Assembly: GCF_907165205.1 (NCBI RefSeq)
Contig: NC_058191.1
Coordinates: forward strand, 42,626,943-42,690,942
Reading direction: 5' to 3'
Length of the DNA stretch: 64,000 nucleotides
Source of the DNA: Coccinella septempunctata
Taxonomy: Eukaryota; Arthropoda; Insecta; Coleoptera; Coccinellidae
The number at the start of each line of letters is the position of its first letter. The stretch's first letter is position 1. Under the pieces are notes generated by a model. The model was not told where the DNA came from. It searched no databases and saw only the letters and a program-made list of their open reading frames with translations. Position numbers and translations under genes: made by a program. Shown here one piece after another: positions 35,933-47,792 of this stretch.

Positions 35933-37168
35933 TACACTGCGCAAAAAAATTAACGCACATTCTGAAAATCTCCATTTTAATGAAAGTTAACTCTACATTG
36001 ACTTTATAACTTATTTTTTATGTTCTCTCGGGAAGGTTTTGAACGAAACAAGACACATTAAATGAAAGAAAAATTCAGGATTTAACCGAATCTTATGTGA
36101 AAGAAGAGAAATGAACAATTTTCAAAATACTGAAATGCTGATAAGTGATTAAATACTTGGTATTTCCACCCCTTGCGTTAATTACAGCTCGGCAACGACG
36201 GTTCATACTCAAAATGAGTGATCTAAAAATGTTCTGATCTAATCCATCCCAGATTCCTCCGATTTGGATTCCTAAATCATTAAGAATAGCTGGATGATTT
36301 TCTGAACTTCTCAGCCTTCTATTGAGGTTGTCCCAAACCTGCTCAATCGGATTGAGATCTGGACTTCTTGTTGGCCATTCCAGTCGAGAGACTTCAAACT
36401 CTTCAAGGTATTCCTGAACGATGCGCGCACGGTGAGGTCTGGCAGTATCGTCCATAAAAATGAAATTTTTACCAACGTATGGGGCAAATGGCACTACATG
36501 CTCTTCAAGAATGTTCCTTATATACTTAACACCATTCATAGCTCCATTATCAACGACCACTAGGTCTGTGCGAGCAGTCAAAGATATTCCACCCCATACC
36601 ATAATCGATCCTCCCCTGAAACCAGTAGTATTCAGGAAATTGCACTGAGCATATCTTTTATGTGGACGTCTGTATACAAGGGAACGTCGATCACAATGGT
36701 AGAGGTAGAATCTAAACTCATCTGTGAAGTGAACTCTTTCCAAATCGGCCTCTTCCCAATGGATATGCTCTCTCGCAAAATCCAAACGCGCCCTTCGATG
36801 GGCTGTGGTAAGAGCTGGGCCTCTTACCCCAGCAAAACTACCGCTTGGGCACATTCCTCTTGGGTCAAATTGTGTGTTTCGCGTTGCATAGCGATCGAGT
36901 GTAGAAAATCAAACGAAAGAAAAACTATTGATCACTAGAATTGATCGAGAACAACTGATTTTAGAGTGGAGCCAATACATTCAAAATCTGATAATATCAT
37001 CTTTTTTTATTCCTGCTTGGAAAAAACATCTGTATTGAAGAAATCCGTTGAAAGTGGATAACATATGCATGCATAATTCTGATAAAAATAATTATCATTG
37101 AGAACACCTTCAGCTGTAGAATAAATTTGAGATTTCCATAATGTGCCTTAATTTTTTTGCGCAGTGTA
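35933..37168 (-). mobile_element. Tc1-like element with intact terminal repeats
   Basis: Ends: CACTGCGCAAAAAAATTAAC after TA at 35933, and the inverse ending before TA at 37167. The inverted repeats are 26 bp with one mismatch (AACGCACAT against AAGGCACAT). The total of about 1.24 kb is short for a Tc1 element because of an internal loss in the 5' coding part. A transposase relic lies on the minus strand. Well-kept ends could still be recognised by a related enzyme elsewhere (inference). Confidence 0.92.
36093..36889 (-). pseudogene. Tc1-like DD34E transposase relic
   Basis: The original start region (ATG at 36889) reads MQRETHNLTQEECAQAVVLL and hits a stop. The rest continues in another frame as a 253-residue open frame from 36854: GPALTTAHRRARLDFAREHI, then HFTDEFRFYL (first Asp), FMDDTARPHRA (second Asp) and SPDLNPIEQVWDNL (Glu, 34 residues after the second Asp). 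The Tc1 family cuts and pastes at TA. Most of the paired helix-turn-helix domain is deleted, which also shifts the frame, so it cannot bind its ends. The catalytic domain appears whole. Confidence 0.92.
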
Positions 37169-39094
37169 TTACGCTAGAACAAACAGAACCCAGTTTCATA
37201 TAGAATGAGAGAAGAAATTCCCAATTTGTAAATCTCTCCACCCATGCCATAAACCTCTCTACCCAAGAAGTGAACCAGAAATAAAACCAATCAGAAATCA
37301 ATTCTTCTCTCGGTCTACAACTCTCTCAAATAGAAAAACAGCCGTTATTATTTCCGTCGAACCACTCAAATCGTCTTTGCCTGAAAGATATTTCCAACGG
37401 ATACCGATCACTTTATAATCTCTTAAATACTTCTCGGAACCGACCAAATATAAACGATGGGGGAGAAGTGGTCTTTCCTCAATTCCGATGTCTTTTTGCC
37501 GGAAGTTTTCGGACTTTCTCGAAAGCCAGTGGTTGGACTCAACAACTTCGTCATTCCGATTAATATAGAAATGGGGAGAAATTGATTGAGATGCCAGTCA
37601 CAGGAATTTGATGGGAAAGAAGATTTCTGCCGATGAAAGGCTTCTTTATGTTCGCCCACCTGAAAATGATTTATCAAAGCGAAACGGTGTGGTGTTTCGT
37701 TTTGGTGAAAGACATGTATCTCATTATTTTATCCTTATTATGTGTTTTCATTACTATCCATTAATTAATGAGATGATACGTGTTGAGGAGTAGGAAATAA
37801 CAGTTTTTTCCAGTAATATCTTTCGTATAAGAATACCTTGTATGTAAGGCTTTTAAAATTTAAAATTCCCTATAAATGCTTCGAAACAACTGCGGAATAC
37901 CAATGAAATCAAGCAAAGTATCACGCCTTCCCATATCGGATATCCTGAATACAAAACGCCAACTTCATTTTCAACGCACTTTTTCTAATTGAATGGAAAT
38001 CTAAGCGGGCGGAAAATGTAACTTGTGAGGAGTGAGAACCCTTCAATTGTGATGTAAATCCCTATGCTGCTCTGGGGTGACTTTCCAACCTGTTGTATGC
38101 TAATTTGAAATTGTTTTTGTCACACCGCAGGTTTTAACTTTTCTTTGTTCCTCACGAAAAATTCAGCACATGTGAAAGGTTTGAATTTGACGAATAAAAA
38201 TCCTCAAATCTCATTCTAACTAAACATGTGTCACCTAAATATGCATACACAGGATTGGTTTAACGTAATGAGTATCTTTAAATCTAAAAGGACCATATTT
38301 TTGAAACTCTACATGATTTTTGTGAGTACAAGTTCGTGGCAACATTTCACATGAAAATGTTTTTAGTGGGATCTGTAGAGCTGCATGGCTACTAGATTGT
38401 TTTATAATTTTCAGTGCATTTAATACACATGGCACATCATAGATTTTTCCATGCGGATAATTCCCTTTGACAATCTATGCTTCTATCTAATTTGATGGAC
38501 TATTGTCGAATGGCTCACTAAAAGCTCTGTACCCAACAAGAGTTCATTGCTACCACCGGCACTAATCCAGCACGGAAATTCAATTCCCATCGAAAATAGA
38601 CTGTTTTATACCGAATCTAATTCCCATTTTCGCTCGAAAACAAATTATTTCCCATTCAATTAAGCCCCCCTGCCAAATTCAACGATCAAAGAGTATCGAG
38701 TTTAATTTATTCAACTGGGAAAAAGGGAAAACTGAAATCATTCGAAAGCAATATTCAAATGAATGCAAGGACGGGGAAAAGAACAGAGGATGCCTCCCCC
38801 ATTTCATCAGGAGATATTTATACCCTCGAAAAGTTTCTGTGTTTTCCTGGAGGAAAGTGTAAAGCTGGCTTTTCTACCGGGAATACCTTACTCAAAGTTG
38901 GAGATGGTCTCGGGACATATCTTTAAATTAAATTTTAATATCTATTGCTGTTTTCTCTGAGCACTTGAGTGGAAGCGGGGATGAGGTATACGAGTCGCGC
39001 AAAAATAATCCGAGGGACTTTTGTTAGATTTGTTTGGAGTTGCTGGGTGAAGGGCTCATATTCAACCAATCAGAATATGCGATGGAAGTTCTGT
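37169..39094. other. Long non-coding stretch, no gene seen
   Basis: No gene, RNA or shared repeat recognised in 1.9 kb. Open frames are all under 85 codons and overlap on both strands. Confidence 0.4.
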
Positions 39095-39430
39095 AAACTT
39101 TTATTTGTTCGTCCCCATGATGATTTTTCAGAAAAATCACTTCTATAATTGATTTATTCTTTTCTCTTTTTCATTTGGAAGGTTGTTAATAGCAGACCAC
39201 AATCTCCTCAACACCAGAAAGGATGGTATATTCAGTGAATTATAGTATATTGATAAAAAAGGTCACATTTCTGAATGACCAATTCTTTTAAAATTTATCA
39301 GTGTCCTTGTCTATCATTGTACCTTTCCATTTACAAGGTGAATCTTTGACTAGTACAAATATTTTGACAGTAAATTCTTGATAAACGTTTTTCCTTTACC
39401 ATGTTTTCTGATTCGGGGATTCATGGGCTA
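39095..39430 (+). repeat. R2 plus R1 end, inverse of the block at 44.2 kb
   Basis: 39095-39345 (TTATTTGTTCG to CATTTACAAGG) is the reverse complement of 44176-44400. It is followed directly by an R1 terminal repeat (GGTGAATCTTTGACTAGTAC to TTTTCTGATTCGG). The same R1-R2 join occurs at about 44175, so the pair was probably copied as a block. Confidence 0.7.
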
Positions 39431-41452
39431 TCAACATCTAGTTTCTCATGAAGTACCGTATGCATTACCCATTTGCCAGCTCCAGTACCACTTGCATATT
39501 GAAAAAATGTTTCCAATCGTTAAATCCTAAAAAACACCCCTGCATTTCTAGTCAGATCGAGAATGAAACAAAATTCATGCCCATACCATAATTATTCAAA
39601 TCACAAACGTAACCTATGCAAATACTGCCTCTATCAGCGCATAACCTGTCAAGAGCTCAAATTATACCTTCATTAAATCCTCATTCCTGCACATATTTCA
39701 ACATAAATGTATGCTCACCTGAGTCCTAACCAAGATCCCAGATTAACTTTTCTGACACAAGAATGGTTTGTTTCACTTGTCAGATCCTTCTCTTTTAGTG
39801 CTCGCGATATGTCAAGCTCCTATCGATGGTTATGATCTGGTGTCATAATTCAAGGCCTACACGAAGGTGCATTGTTATATTGAAAGAGGAAAGAGAGTTT
39901 CTTATAATGAGCTCAGAATCAGGGGCAACTGAAATATATTTAGAATATGAATTTTTCGAGGGCAACTTGTTGTTCATTTGGGTATTAATTATTGTTCAAA
40001 ATGGTTACAAGTTAGTTGTTTTTCTCTTGTAATTCTGTCTACAGGAGGATCCACAAATAATAATAATGTGGAGAGCTGACAAAATAGTTGTAGAATCTGT
40101 TGGAAATCATTTTTTCATCTCAGATAACCACCGGTTATTCCGAAACCCTATAATAATATACATTTCAGCCGGCGTAACTCAAACACTCCTTCTAGCCGCA
40201 TATTCTCCCTGGAAACGAAATTATCTCACCGCTTTTCCCCAACGACAGGGTACGGACGATTCATCAGAACAAGAAAAAAAATACAGGGACGTTCGTTGGA
40301 GCAATAAATGATCGAGTTTTCCCTCTGAGTTTCTACAAGAATAACTCTGAATTATAATCTCGAATAACATCGTATCTCGTCTGCTGTTCGTTTCCAGGGT
40401 TTTCACCGGGTTTTCGAGTTATCCTGTTTCGATTTTGCGAGGTGTAAGAGGATGACATCGTTTATGGTCACTCCTTTTTCATCGTTCGGTTGAATCTGGA
40501 ATGAAAGGATGGATACTTCCGAAATATTGTCCTGGCTTTCCCTAATTTTCCTCTCTCGCATTTTTGCAGATTGAGGATGCTATAGTAATCCCGAAACATG
40601 TTCGTAGTTACGATTCTTTTGATGATTTTACTCTTTCTGAGTTGAATGCTGACAAGCTCGGTGTATGAGATGATAATTCTTCGAAAATATTGTTTTTGCA
40701 GTTTTTACGAGTATTGTGCATATTAGAGTTAATTTTCATCAGTTTTTCTTATTTTATAGTGTGAAAAGGAGGATTTTGAGTGAAATCTCACGGAAATCGT
40801 ACTCTGTAGCTGAGAGATGTTGAAAAATTGGAATTCTCGGTTCAGTAATTCGTCTGGGAGTCTCAAAAAACCTAAACATTGCCCCTGAACAGGGTCAGAC
40901 ACGTGTATCAAGAAACACGTACGTACCAAACACCGTCCAGGTTGATTTATTCCCTTCCTCTGAGAACGAGGGCTTTCACTTTGCCTTCTTCCTTATTTCC
41001 AGTCATTTTTCACCAATAATCACACACCGCCAGAAAAAGTCGGTCAAACGCGATGATTTGGGGTTCGGTGAAAAGGAACGGCAAAAGACCCCAAGGTTGG
41101 TTTGTACGACGAGGTGAATTCGGCCATTTCCTTCATTAGCGAAGAAATTTTTTGTTTCTTTCTTTTCAGGTTGGTTTTCTTGACGCGATGGAGATTTTTT
41201 GTCATTGGCGTTTCTTCGAGAGGAAACATGTGAACTTCGCTAATTCTAGTCTAGTGAGATCAAATCACAAGAGGGATTTTTCATTTTGTAGAGCACGACT
41301 TGAGGCATTCGACTGGAAAACTCCGGAAAAAACTCTGGCGTTTCCTATCGATTTTTCCACATTAAATTGAAATTTGACTCGAAATTTGAGTTGCTTTGAC
41401 ATTGAATTCCATGCAGAACAACGTTTGTCTGGTCTACTGGTAATTGATTTTA
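39431..41452. other. Long non-coding stretch, no gene seen
   Basis: No gene supported. CCCCTGAACAGGGTCAGAC near 40884 resembles the CCCCTGAACAGGGCCAGAT of R5, perhaps a small fragment. Frames up to 81 codons (40066-40311) have no signature. Confidence 0.4.
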
Positions 41453-41582
41453 TACGAGGATGTATTGATAAAAAAAATATTGCGTTACCATAGCAACGAA
41501 CAATAACTCATTAAAAGTGTTAGTGTGAAGTTTGAGGTCAAAAAAGTAAACCAGAGTTACACAATAAATTGAAAGAAAGAAG

Positions 41583-42590
41583 ATGTCCACCGAAATTGTG
41601 GAAATCGAAAAATGGGAGTATCGAGCCATCATCAAGTACCTGTATTTAAAACGGTTAAGAGGTAAGCAGATTTACGAAGATATGCTTGGTACTCTCGGTG
41701 ATCAATGTCCTTCGTTTGCGACCGTGAAAAATTGGACTGCAAGCTTCAAAAGAGATTGATTTTTCATTGAAGATGAGGAACGATCAGGAAGGCCAGTTTC
41801 TGTGTCAGTCCCCGAAAATATCGATGCAGTTCATGACATGATTTTATCAGACCGTCGAATTGGGCTAAAACCATAGACATATTAAACACATATATTATAG
41901 GTCTATGGCTAAAACGGATATCTGAAGCACTGAATATTACTTACGAACGCGTTCATCATATAGTTGACGTCAATTTGGACATGAGAAAAATTGCTGCAAA
42001 ATGGATCCCCAAATGTTTGAATATTGACCAAAAGCGTGCAAGGGTAGAAACATCGCGTTCGATCTGTGCTCGATTTGAAAACGATGTTGTCTTCTTAAAC
42101 CGAATTGTAACTATGGATGAGACTTGGGTAAATTTCTACGATCCAGAAACAAAGCAACAATCGATGGAATGGCTACACTATGGTTCTCCAAGACCTTAGA
42201 AGTTTCGTGTCCAAAAATCTGCTGGAAAAGTTCTTGCTTCAGTTTTTTTGGATTGCCATGGAGTAATCATGATTGATTATTTGGATAAGGGTAGAACAAT
42301 AACCGAATATTACTATTCGACATTACTGATCACTCTAAGCGAAAAAATTGAAGAGAAGAGACGCGGAAAGCTCCCTTACTCACCAGATTTGGCTCTATCC
42401 GACTCTATCATCTCTTTCCTCAACTGAAAAAAAGTTTAAAAGGTCGTAAATTTTCCTCCAATGAGGAGGTAATAAAAGCTGTGGAGGTCTGGTTTGCAGA
42501 GCAACAAGAAACATTTTTTTGAGAGGTCTAGAAACGTTACAGGTTCGCTGTTATACATGTATCCAATTAAGAGGGGAATATGTTGAGTAA
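41583..42590 (+). pseudogene. mariner transposase relic (copy F)
   Basis: ATG at 41583 reads MSTEIVEIEKWEYRAI. A stop follows FKRD (TGA in the GKFSIED segment), then the 36-bp insertion breaks the frame. MDETWVNF keeps the first Asp. A further stop follows SPRP near 42199. The segment with the second Asp (LQDN in other copies) is deleted, and the DLAPSDYHLF segment carries an insertion. The natural stop is at 42588. It is the most heavily damaged coding copy after G. Confidence 0.9.
41864..41915. mobile_element. 36-bp hAT-like mini-element with 8-bp target duplication
   Basis: Relative to the other six mariner copies, F carries an extra 36 bp (41872-41907) starting CATAGACATATT and ending ATAGGTCTATG, flanked on both sides by GCTAAAAC (41864-41871 and 41908-41915). 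The ends are inverted (CATAGAC and GTCTATG). An 8-bp duplication is the hallmark of hAT-type transposition. The left ten bases equal those of the 264-bp element at 46321, which also has an 8-bp duplication. Confidence 0.85.
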
Positions 42591-42660
42591 TAAAATATTT
42601 TAACTTTGAAATTTTGTTTGGTTCTATAGTGGGCTAAGAATTTTTCAATATATCCTCGTA

Positions 42661-43539
42661 CTAGTCATCATATTGGAAATACAAATTTTTATGGTCCAAA
42701 ATGCATTTATGATTTGCAGGATTGTCACTATAAACTTCCACAGGCATTAGGTGTTTTTCAGCTGCATTTTTGTTGTAGTAAAAAAGTAAAACCTCTCGTA
42801 AATGATCTTTCTTAGTTAACACATGATTAACACCAAAACAAGATATTATTGGCAATGTTTATCTGTTAATTCTATTCTTGATCTTAGGTACAAGCTTAGC
42901 TTAGCATTTCATTTCAGCACAGAATCCGACTTTTTAATCCATTTGACGACAATCTTGCTGCAGTATGAATGAAAATGTGGTGAATGTAGGAATTAGAATA
43001 TGACGAGAGTCCTCAAAAGTCGCAGCTAGCTTCATATCATCTTCAAATCGAAGGTATTCTCGTCTAGGGGTGATCCTTGATCACCTGGCAAAGGATGTCC
43101 AAAATTTAGTCCCACGTCGCCGCCTCCAAATGATGGGGAATCAATGTTCTGCACTCCGGTAACAGTTTATCTCTCCCAATAATAAGGGATGTCTGTAACA
43201 TTATAGATTAGATATTGCAATCGCGCATGCTGAGCGGGCGTGCCGAGAAATTTCCCGAGCACGAGGACTTTTCCGTATCAGTCTTCCAGCCGGGACCGTC
43301 CGACAAGGACGACATGTGAACGGGGGTGCGTTCCGGAGTTTTTTTTTCGACGGGAGTTCCTCGCGACGTATCTGCAGGTGGTGGTTTTTCGTTCAATCAA
43401 CGTTGGTTTCGGTCCCAGGAAATGGATGGTTGATGACGGGTAAATTTTGGTCCGGGGGTTTGTTGGCTGTGAAAAAAAAATCGGTGGATCATTTTCCGCG
43501 ATGAAATTCTGGCAATCTTGCTCTATATCTGAGGGAACT
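42661..43539. other. Non-coding stretch, no gene seen
   Basis: CpG rises at 43210-43450, where frames overlap on both strands. None resembles a known protein. Confidence 0.4.
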
Positions 43540-44180
43540 TGAACAGTAGATTCTTGAGGTCAAAAGGAACACTTTTTTCCTATACCATTTTTTCCGAATC
43601 GGCTCGGTTTAAAAGATACAGGCTGTTGAAAAATCATAAAAAAAATTCATTTTTGGTTTTATCTCACAAACGGTTTTTTCGAATGAAATGAATTTCGGAA
43701 TATATTTTTCAATTATTTGATGAATCTTTTTCGAACACAAGATATCACCCACGTCTTCTAATTTTCTCATTATGACCATTACGTATCATAAAAATACCAA
43801 AAATTCAAAGAACCCAATTCTTGAAACTAAGTTGGATGCTATCTAATGAATATTTGAACTTTTTGTAAAATAAAAGTATTCTTCGAATTTTCTCGTACAA
43901 TGCGCCGTTTTCGAGAAATTTGATGTTAAAAATTTAAAAATATCTGTGACATTCGGAAAATTGGGTACTTTGGCTGAATGCAATGCTGTTTGAATGATCC
44001 ACAGATGTGTAAAGTCATAGATTCAGCTAGTTATTCTCAAGGTAATTTTGTTTCTACGGTGGTGGCATAGCTCATTATGAAAACTGAAAATTGCTATATC
44101 TTTTTATCAGAGCCGAATCAGAAAACATGGTATAGGAAAAAAGTTCATCAAGAATCTACTATTAAATTATTTGTACTACT
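43540..44180 (+). mobile_element. R1 MITE, most complete copy (about 640 bp)
   Basis: The left arm begins ACAGTAGATTCTTGAGGTCA and continues through CCGAATCGGCTCGGTTTAAA. The right arm is its inverse (TATCTTTTTATCAGAGCCGA through AAGAATCTACTATTAAATTA), giving terminal inverted repeats of roughly 90 bp. The extreme GGGTGAGTCTTTGACTCG ends seen in other copies are worn here. There is no coding capacity. At least ten full or partial R1 copies are scattered over the window, which fits a non-autonomous DNA transposon. Confidence 0.8.
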
Positions 44181-44560
44181 GTAAATGGAGAGGTACAATG
44201 ATAGAGAAGGACACTGATAAATTTGTTATTCGGAATTGTGACCTTTTTTATCATTATATTATAATTCACTGAATATGAAAGAAGGGATGGTGTTGAGGAG
44301 ATTGTGGTCCGCTTTCAACAACCAAATGAAAAAGAGAAAATAATGAATTAATTACAGAAGTGATTCTTCTGAAGAATCATCATGAGTACAAACAGGTAAA
44401 AGGGATGGCACAACTCATTAGGAAACCTTAAAATAGCCATATCTTTTTATCACTGTCGAAATCGGAAAAAATGGTATAGCAAAAAGTGTTTATTTTGACC
44501 TCAAGAATCTACTTTTGAAATATTCAATCGAGTCAAGGACTCACCCTATATAATGCAGAT
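44176..44560. repeat. R2 repeat followed by an R1 right end
   Basis: 44176-44396 is R2, the inverse of 39095-39345. 44397-44556 is an R1 right half (GGATGGCACAACTCATTAGG to CGAGTCAAGGACTCACCCTA). So R2 is bracketed by R1 pieces here. Confidence 0.7.
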
Positions 44561-44710
44561 TCATATGATACATTTTATTCTTATATATCTCCTTCAAAGC
44601 AAAAAATTTTCATGGTCGATGAGGCAAAATGCGAAATCATTTAGTGAAAGACTTCTGAACAATTTTGTTCGTGAACAAACTCCTTCAAGTGAACTGAATA
44701 GCACCACATA

Positions 44711-44920
44711 AGGTCCTTTCGTCTGCATAAAAAGTGTGGCACTACTCTACACTCGATTTGATTCACACCAGAGTAGAGAAAGTGTTGTTTACCTACACAT
44801 AGTCAAAAGCAGATGTGGATAAACTACACCTCCTCTACACTAGTGTACATTCAATCAGCAAACGAATACTAAAATCGAGTGTTGGAAAGTGCTACACTTT
44901 TTATGCAAACGAAAGGATCT
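44711..44920. mobile_element. 210-bp MITE with about 45-bp inverted ends
   Basis: Left end GGTCCTTTCGTCTGCATAAA, then AAGTGTGGCACT; right end is the inverse (AGTGCTACACTTTTTATGCA, then AACGAAAGGATC). The arms reach in to ACTCGATT and AATCGAGT. The interior repeats CTACAC-type strings. The target duplication is unclear (ATA against ATT), and there is no coding sequence. Confidence 0.75.
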
Positions 44921-46312
44921 ATTTATTCCTTGGGGAATTCAATCAAGATCACAAGAAACATCCCAGGCTTTGCATTTGCATGTCAAATTAATAAAGAACG
45001 AATGCTAATGTAATGAAACAGTTCACTAGTATCAATTACTAATATCATCTTCAGTAATCGGCTTTTTCAATATGGTCAACTCATCATCAAGTCTTCGAAA
45101 CTTGACTTTGATTTCCCTGTGAGAACCATAACTATCAGCTTTGGTAAATTCGAATAATTTCTCAACGGTATGTTGTATTCTTTAATATTCCAAGGTGTTT
45201 TGTGATGATTTTTATTGCCTTCTCGTTCCACTATTTTGTGACAAGGGATGGCCCTTTGACTTTTTACTCCTTTCCTCATTAAAACCCTAAAAATTAGGCC
45301 AAAAAGATATCTTGATAATGCAGAGGAGTGATAGCTCTCAAAGCAACCGACAAAAATGTTTTTTCCTTGTCTGTAGTGTCACGAAAGAGGGCATAACGTT
45401 ATAAATAACTCTAGAATCTATCTCTCGATAAAGGAAACGGTCGTCTTTCCAGAAAACCGAACCGTTAGGAATATAACACCTCCGGAACGAACGTAAACCA
45501 TACCGACAATATAAAGCCTCCTTCCTCCAGGTCGAACAGATCGAAAACCGGGGATTTAAAAGAGGTTCTTTATTGGCGCGCCATAAAAGTGAGCTATCCG
45601 GTTCGGTCTCGAACTCCGACCTATACGCCATTGATTTCGGCCGTACGTCACTATATTCGCTTTGAAAAAGTACCGGAATAAAAATTATCCTCGGCACTGT
45701 GTATACCGTGCGGGAAATTGATGAGTTTCACGGTGAAAACCGCCACGCGAACTTTCAACATTCATCCGCGCGATTTGTCTCCAGGTCTGCCCGTATTTGC
45801 CTGAGTTGGGTCTTTGGAAACTGAGATGGATGCGAGATCTCCTTCGTGATTGATCGGTTGAATCAATTCCCGAATTTATCGATGGCTAACAGAGGTGATG
45901 CTGGGATAACGCCATAAATTTTGAAACAATGTGAAGTGAAATTGGGAAAACTTGAAGGGCTAAGCCATAAAGTTAAAATACAAAAGATTCACGAAACCTC
46001 TACCGACTATAAGTACTATTATCGTGAATTATTTGGTCGTAATAACACTAAAAATGGTTGAAATAAACTATAGTTATTACTGCCATAAGCTCCTCAAAGA
46101 TTACGGGGGAAATTAACTTGAATAATTGGCTGTAAACATTTTGAACACTCAGTTATCCCACAACATTCCCAAACAACTGTGAAAGTTCCATTAACTTCGG
46201 AATTTTTTCCTATACTGCATTCACATTTATTTTAGCAGTCGGTTGGCCATGAAATAATTTTCTCAAGTTTTTGTAACTAGAACGGAGTAAGGTTGACACT
46301 CATGAAATGTTG
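44921..46312. other. Non-coding stretch, no gene supported
   Basis: A 119-codon minus-strand frame (45338-45697) in a CpG-richer part has no recognisable domain, and I do not call it. No repeat noticed. Confidence 0.35.
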
Positions 46313-46592
46313 TTAATATCCATAGACATAGAGACATGGACTGTGCCTTCCCTTTATATCTATGCATGAAATACGGTCAAAAAAAGTGACAGAGAGGAAA
46401 ACACGTCGGGAATGCAGTTGTCTTTTTCTAGAATTTTGATTGGTCTACACTCACCTCTATGTGAACCATTGAACTAAGATGTGAACAAAAAAGAGAAAGG
46501 TAATGTCCCGACGAGCTTTTCTCTCTTTCTAATAAATAGCCAATTTCATGCTGGCATTGCTCAGTCCATGTCTCTATGTCTATGTTAATATC
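46313..46592. mobile_element. hAT-like MITE, 264 bp, 8-bp target duplication
   Basis: The element spans 46321-46584. The left end CATAGACATAGAGACATGGA plus CTG is matched exactly by its inverse at the right end (23 bp, perfect). TTAATATC flanks both sides (46313-46320 and 46585-46592). The 8-bp duplication and CA-starting terminal repeat fit the hAT superfamily. There is no transposase; a 60-codon frame at 46428-46610 overlaps the end and is not meaningful. Confidence 0.93.
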
Positions 46593-47670
46593 ATAACGCC
46601 GTTGCCACAACTTATATCAATTAATATTACGAAAATGCCGAAAGTGATTGAAAAAAGAGACAGGGTTTCAGAAAGTGCTATTTAGAATTCAGGTCAGCTC
46701 ATTCGAATAGTTATATCCTGATATTCTAAAATCCACAATTTACATTATTCAATGTAAGAGAATTTATATAATGTTTCATCTGAATCTAAACGACTTATAT
46801 TTCAGCTGAATATTTCCACAATCAGAAAGATTCTGAATGAAGAGGATGACAAAGAATTTCCTTCTATTGGGAGACCCAAAAAAGTGGTGGCATTTGAGAA
46901 TTTTATGTTTGAGTGAATTAATGCGAAAAGTTTACCACAGGATTTTCGATGAATGTCATCGTAGAATAAGTTCCCGAAAATAGATTTTTCTATTTTTCAT
47001 TTGACTTTTCCTATACATTGTAAATGTCTTAAGGTAACAATAAATACCTATAATTATTTTCATTATTATATCAATGCATTAAGATGAACAGCCACAAATA
47101 CGCGCCAGTTGTCCTGCTAATTGTTTATACAAATGTGAAATTTTTGTTTAAAGGTGAAGTTCCTCTTGATTGAAACTTCCTTTCCTTCTACTTATATTGA
47201 TGCAAGATGATTTTTGTTGAAGAATTTAACATTCTTGTAATTATCTGTTCATTCCTTCGAGAGATACCCATTCCCAACCACTGCGTCATATGCATTTCAT
47301 CTTCGGGTTAATATTTTTGACATCTACAACTGATATTCTTCAAACTTGAGCAAAAGAAGATAACCAACATTAACTCTCCTCAAGCTAGTGCATGTTATGA
47401 TATAACACTGATCTCTTGTATTTTCCATGCAAATATTTGGATTTGGTATGCCTTCAATCAGTTTGTATATAAACTCCAATTATGTTCGTCACATATTTTC
47501 CGAAGAGATTCGACATTGTGATAAAAAACAGAAACTTTTACGTAGAACGGGCAACATAGCGTTGATTTAAAACCCTAAAATGTTTTGACAAGCGTCATAA
47601 CCCCACATTTTCGTACCATACAGAGTGAAATGTGTCAAATTTCCATGACCAACCGACTGCTAAAATAAAA
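46593..47670. other. AT-rich non-coding stretch with an R10 repeat
   Basis: 47340-47425 is related in reverse orientation to 15965-16075 (AGATAACCAACATTAACTCT core). Nothing else recognised. Confidence 0.45.
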
Positions 47671-47792
47671 GTGAATGGAGTATAGTTGTGCCATGTTACG
47701 AGTATGTCGCAAGCTGTTCACGATACCGGTAGCGCGAAATTTGAATTGAAATATTTGAGGTGGCTCAAGTCTCCTACCTGAGCAAGTCTCCC
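47671..47792 (-). repeat. R11 fragment (terminal about 120 bp)
   Basis: Read on the minus strand it begins GGGAGACTTGCTCAGGTAGG and continues to GGCACAACT and the CTCCATTC segment. It matches the inner ends of both long arms at 53570-53685 and 55632-55755. All three copies start at GGGAGACTTGCTC and have unrelated flanks, which fixes that sequence as a true element terminus. Confidence 0.8.

Larger units (their letters stand above)
41453..42660 (+). mobile_element. mariner copy F, both ends present, several internal lesions
   Basis: The ends match the family (TACGAGGATGTATTGATA at the left, TTCAATATATCCTCGTA at the right, TA at both edges). The 5' leader has lost the CTAGTTAGCCTAGACC stretch. 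A 36-bp element is inserted at 41872-41907 (separate entry), and about 100 bp around the second catalytic Asp are deleted near 42375. Confidence 0.92.

Noticed and set aside
45338..45697. 119-codon minus-strand frame
   Set aside because: No recognisable motif, and it lies in a CpG-richer segment where long chance frames are expected.
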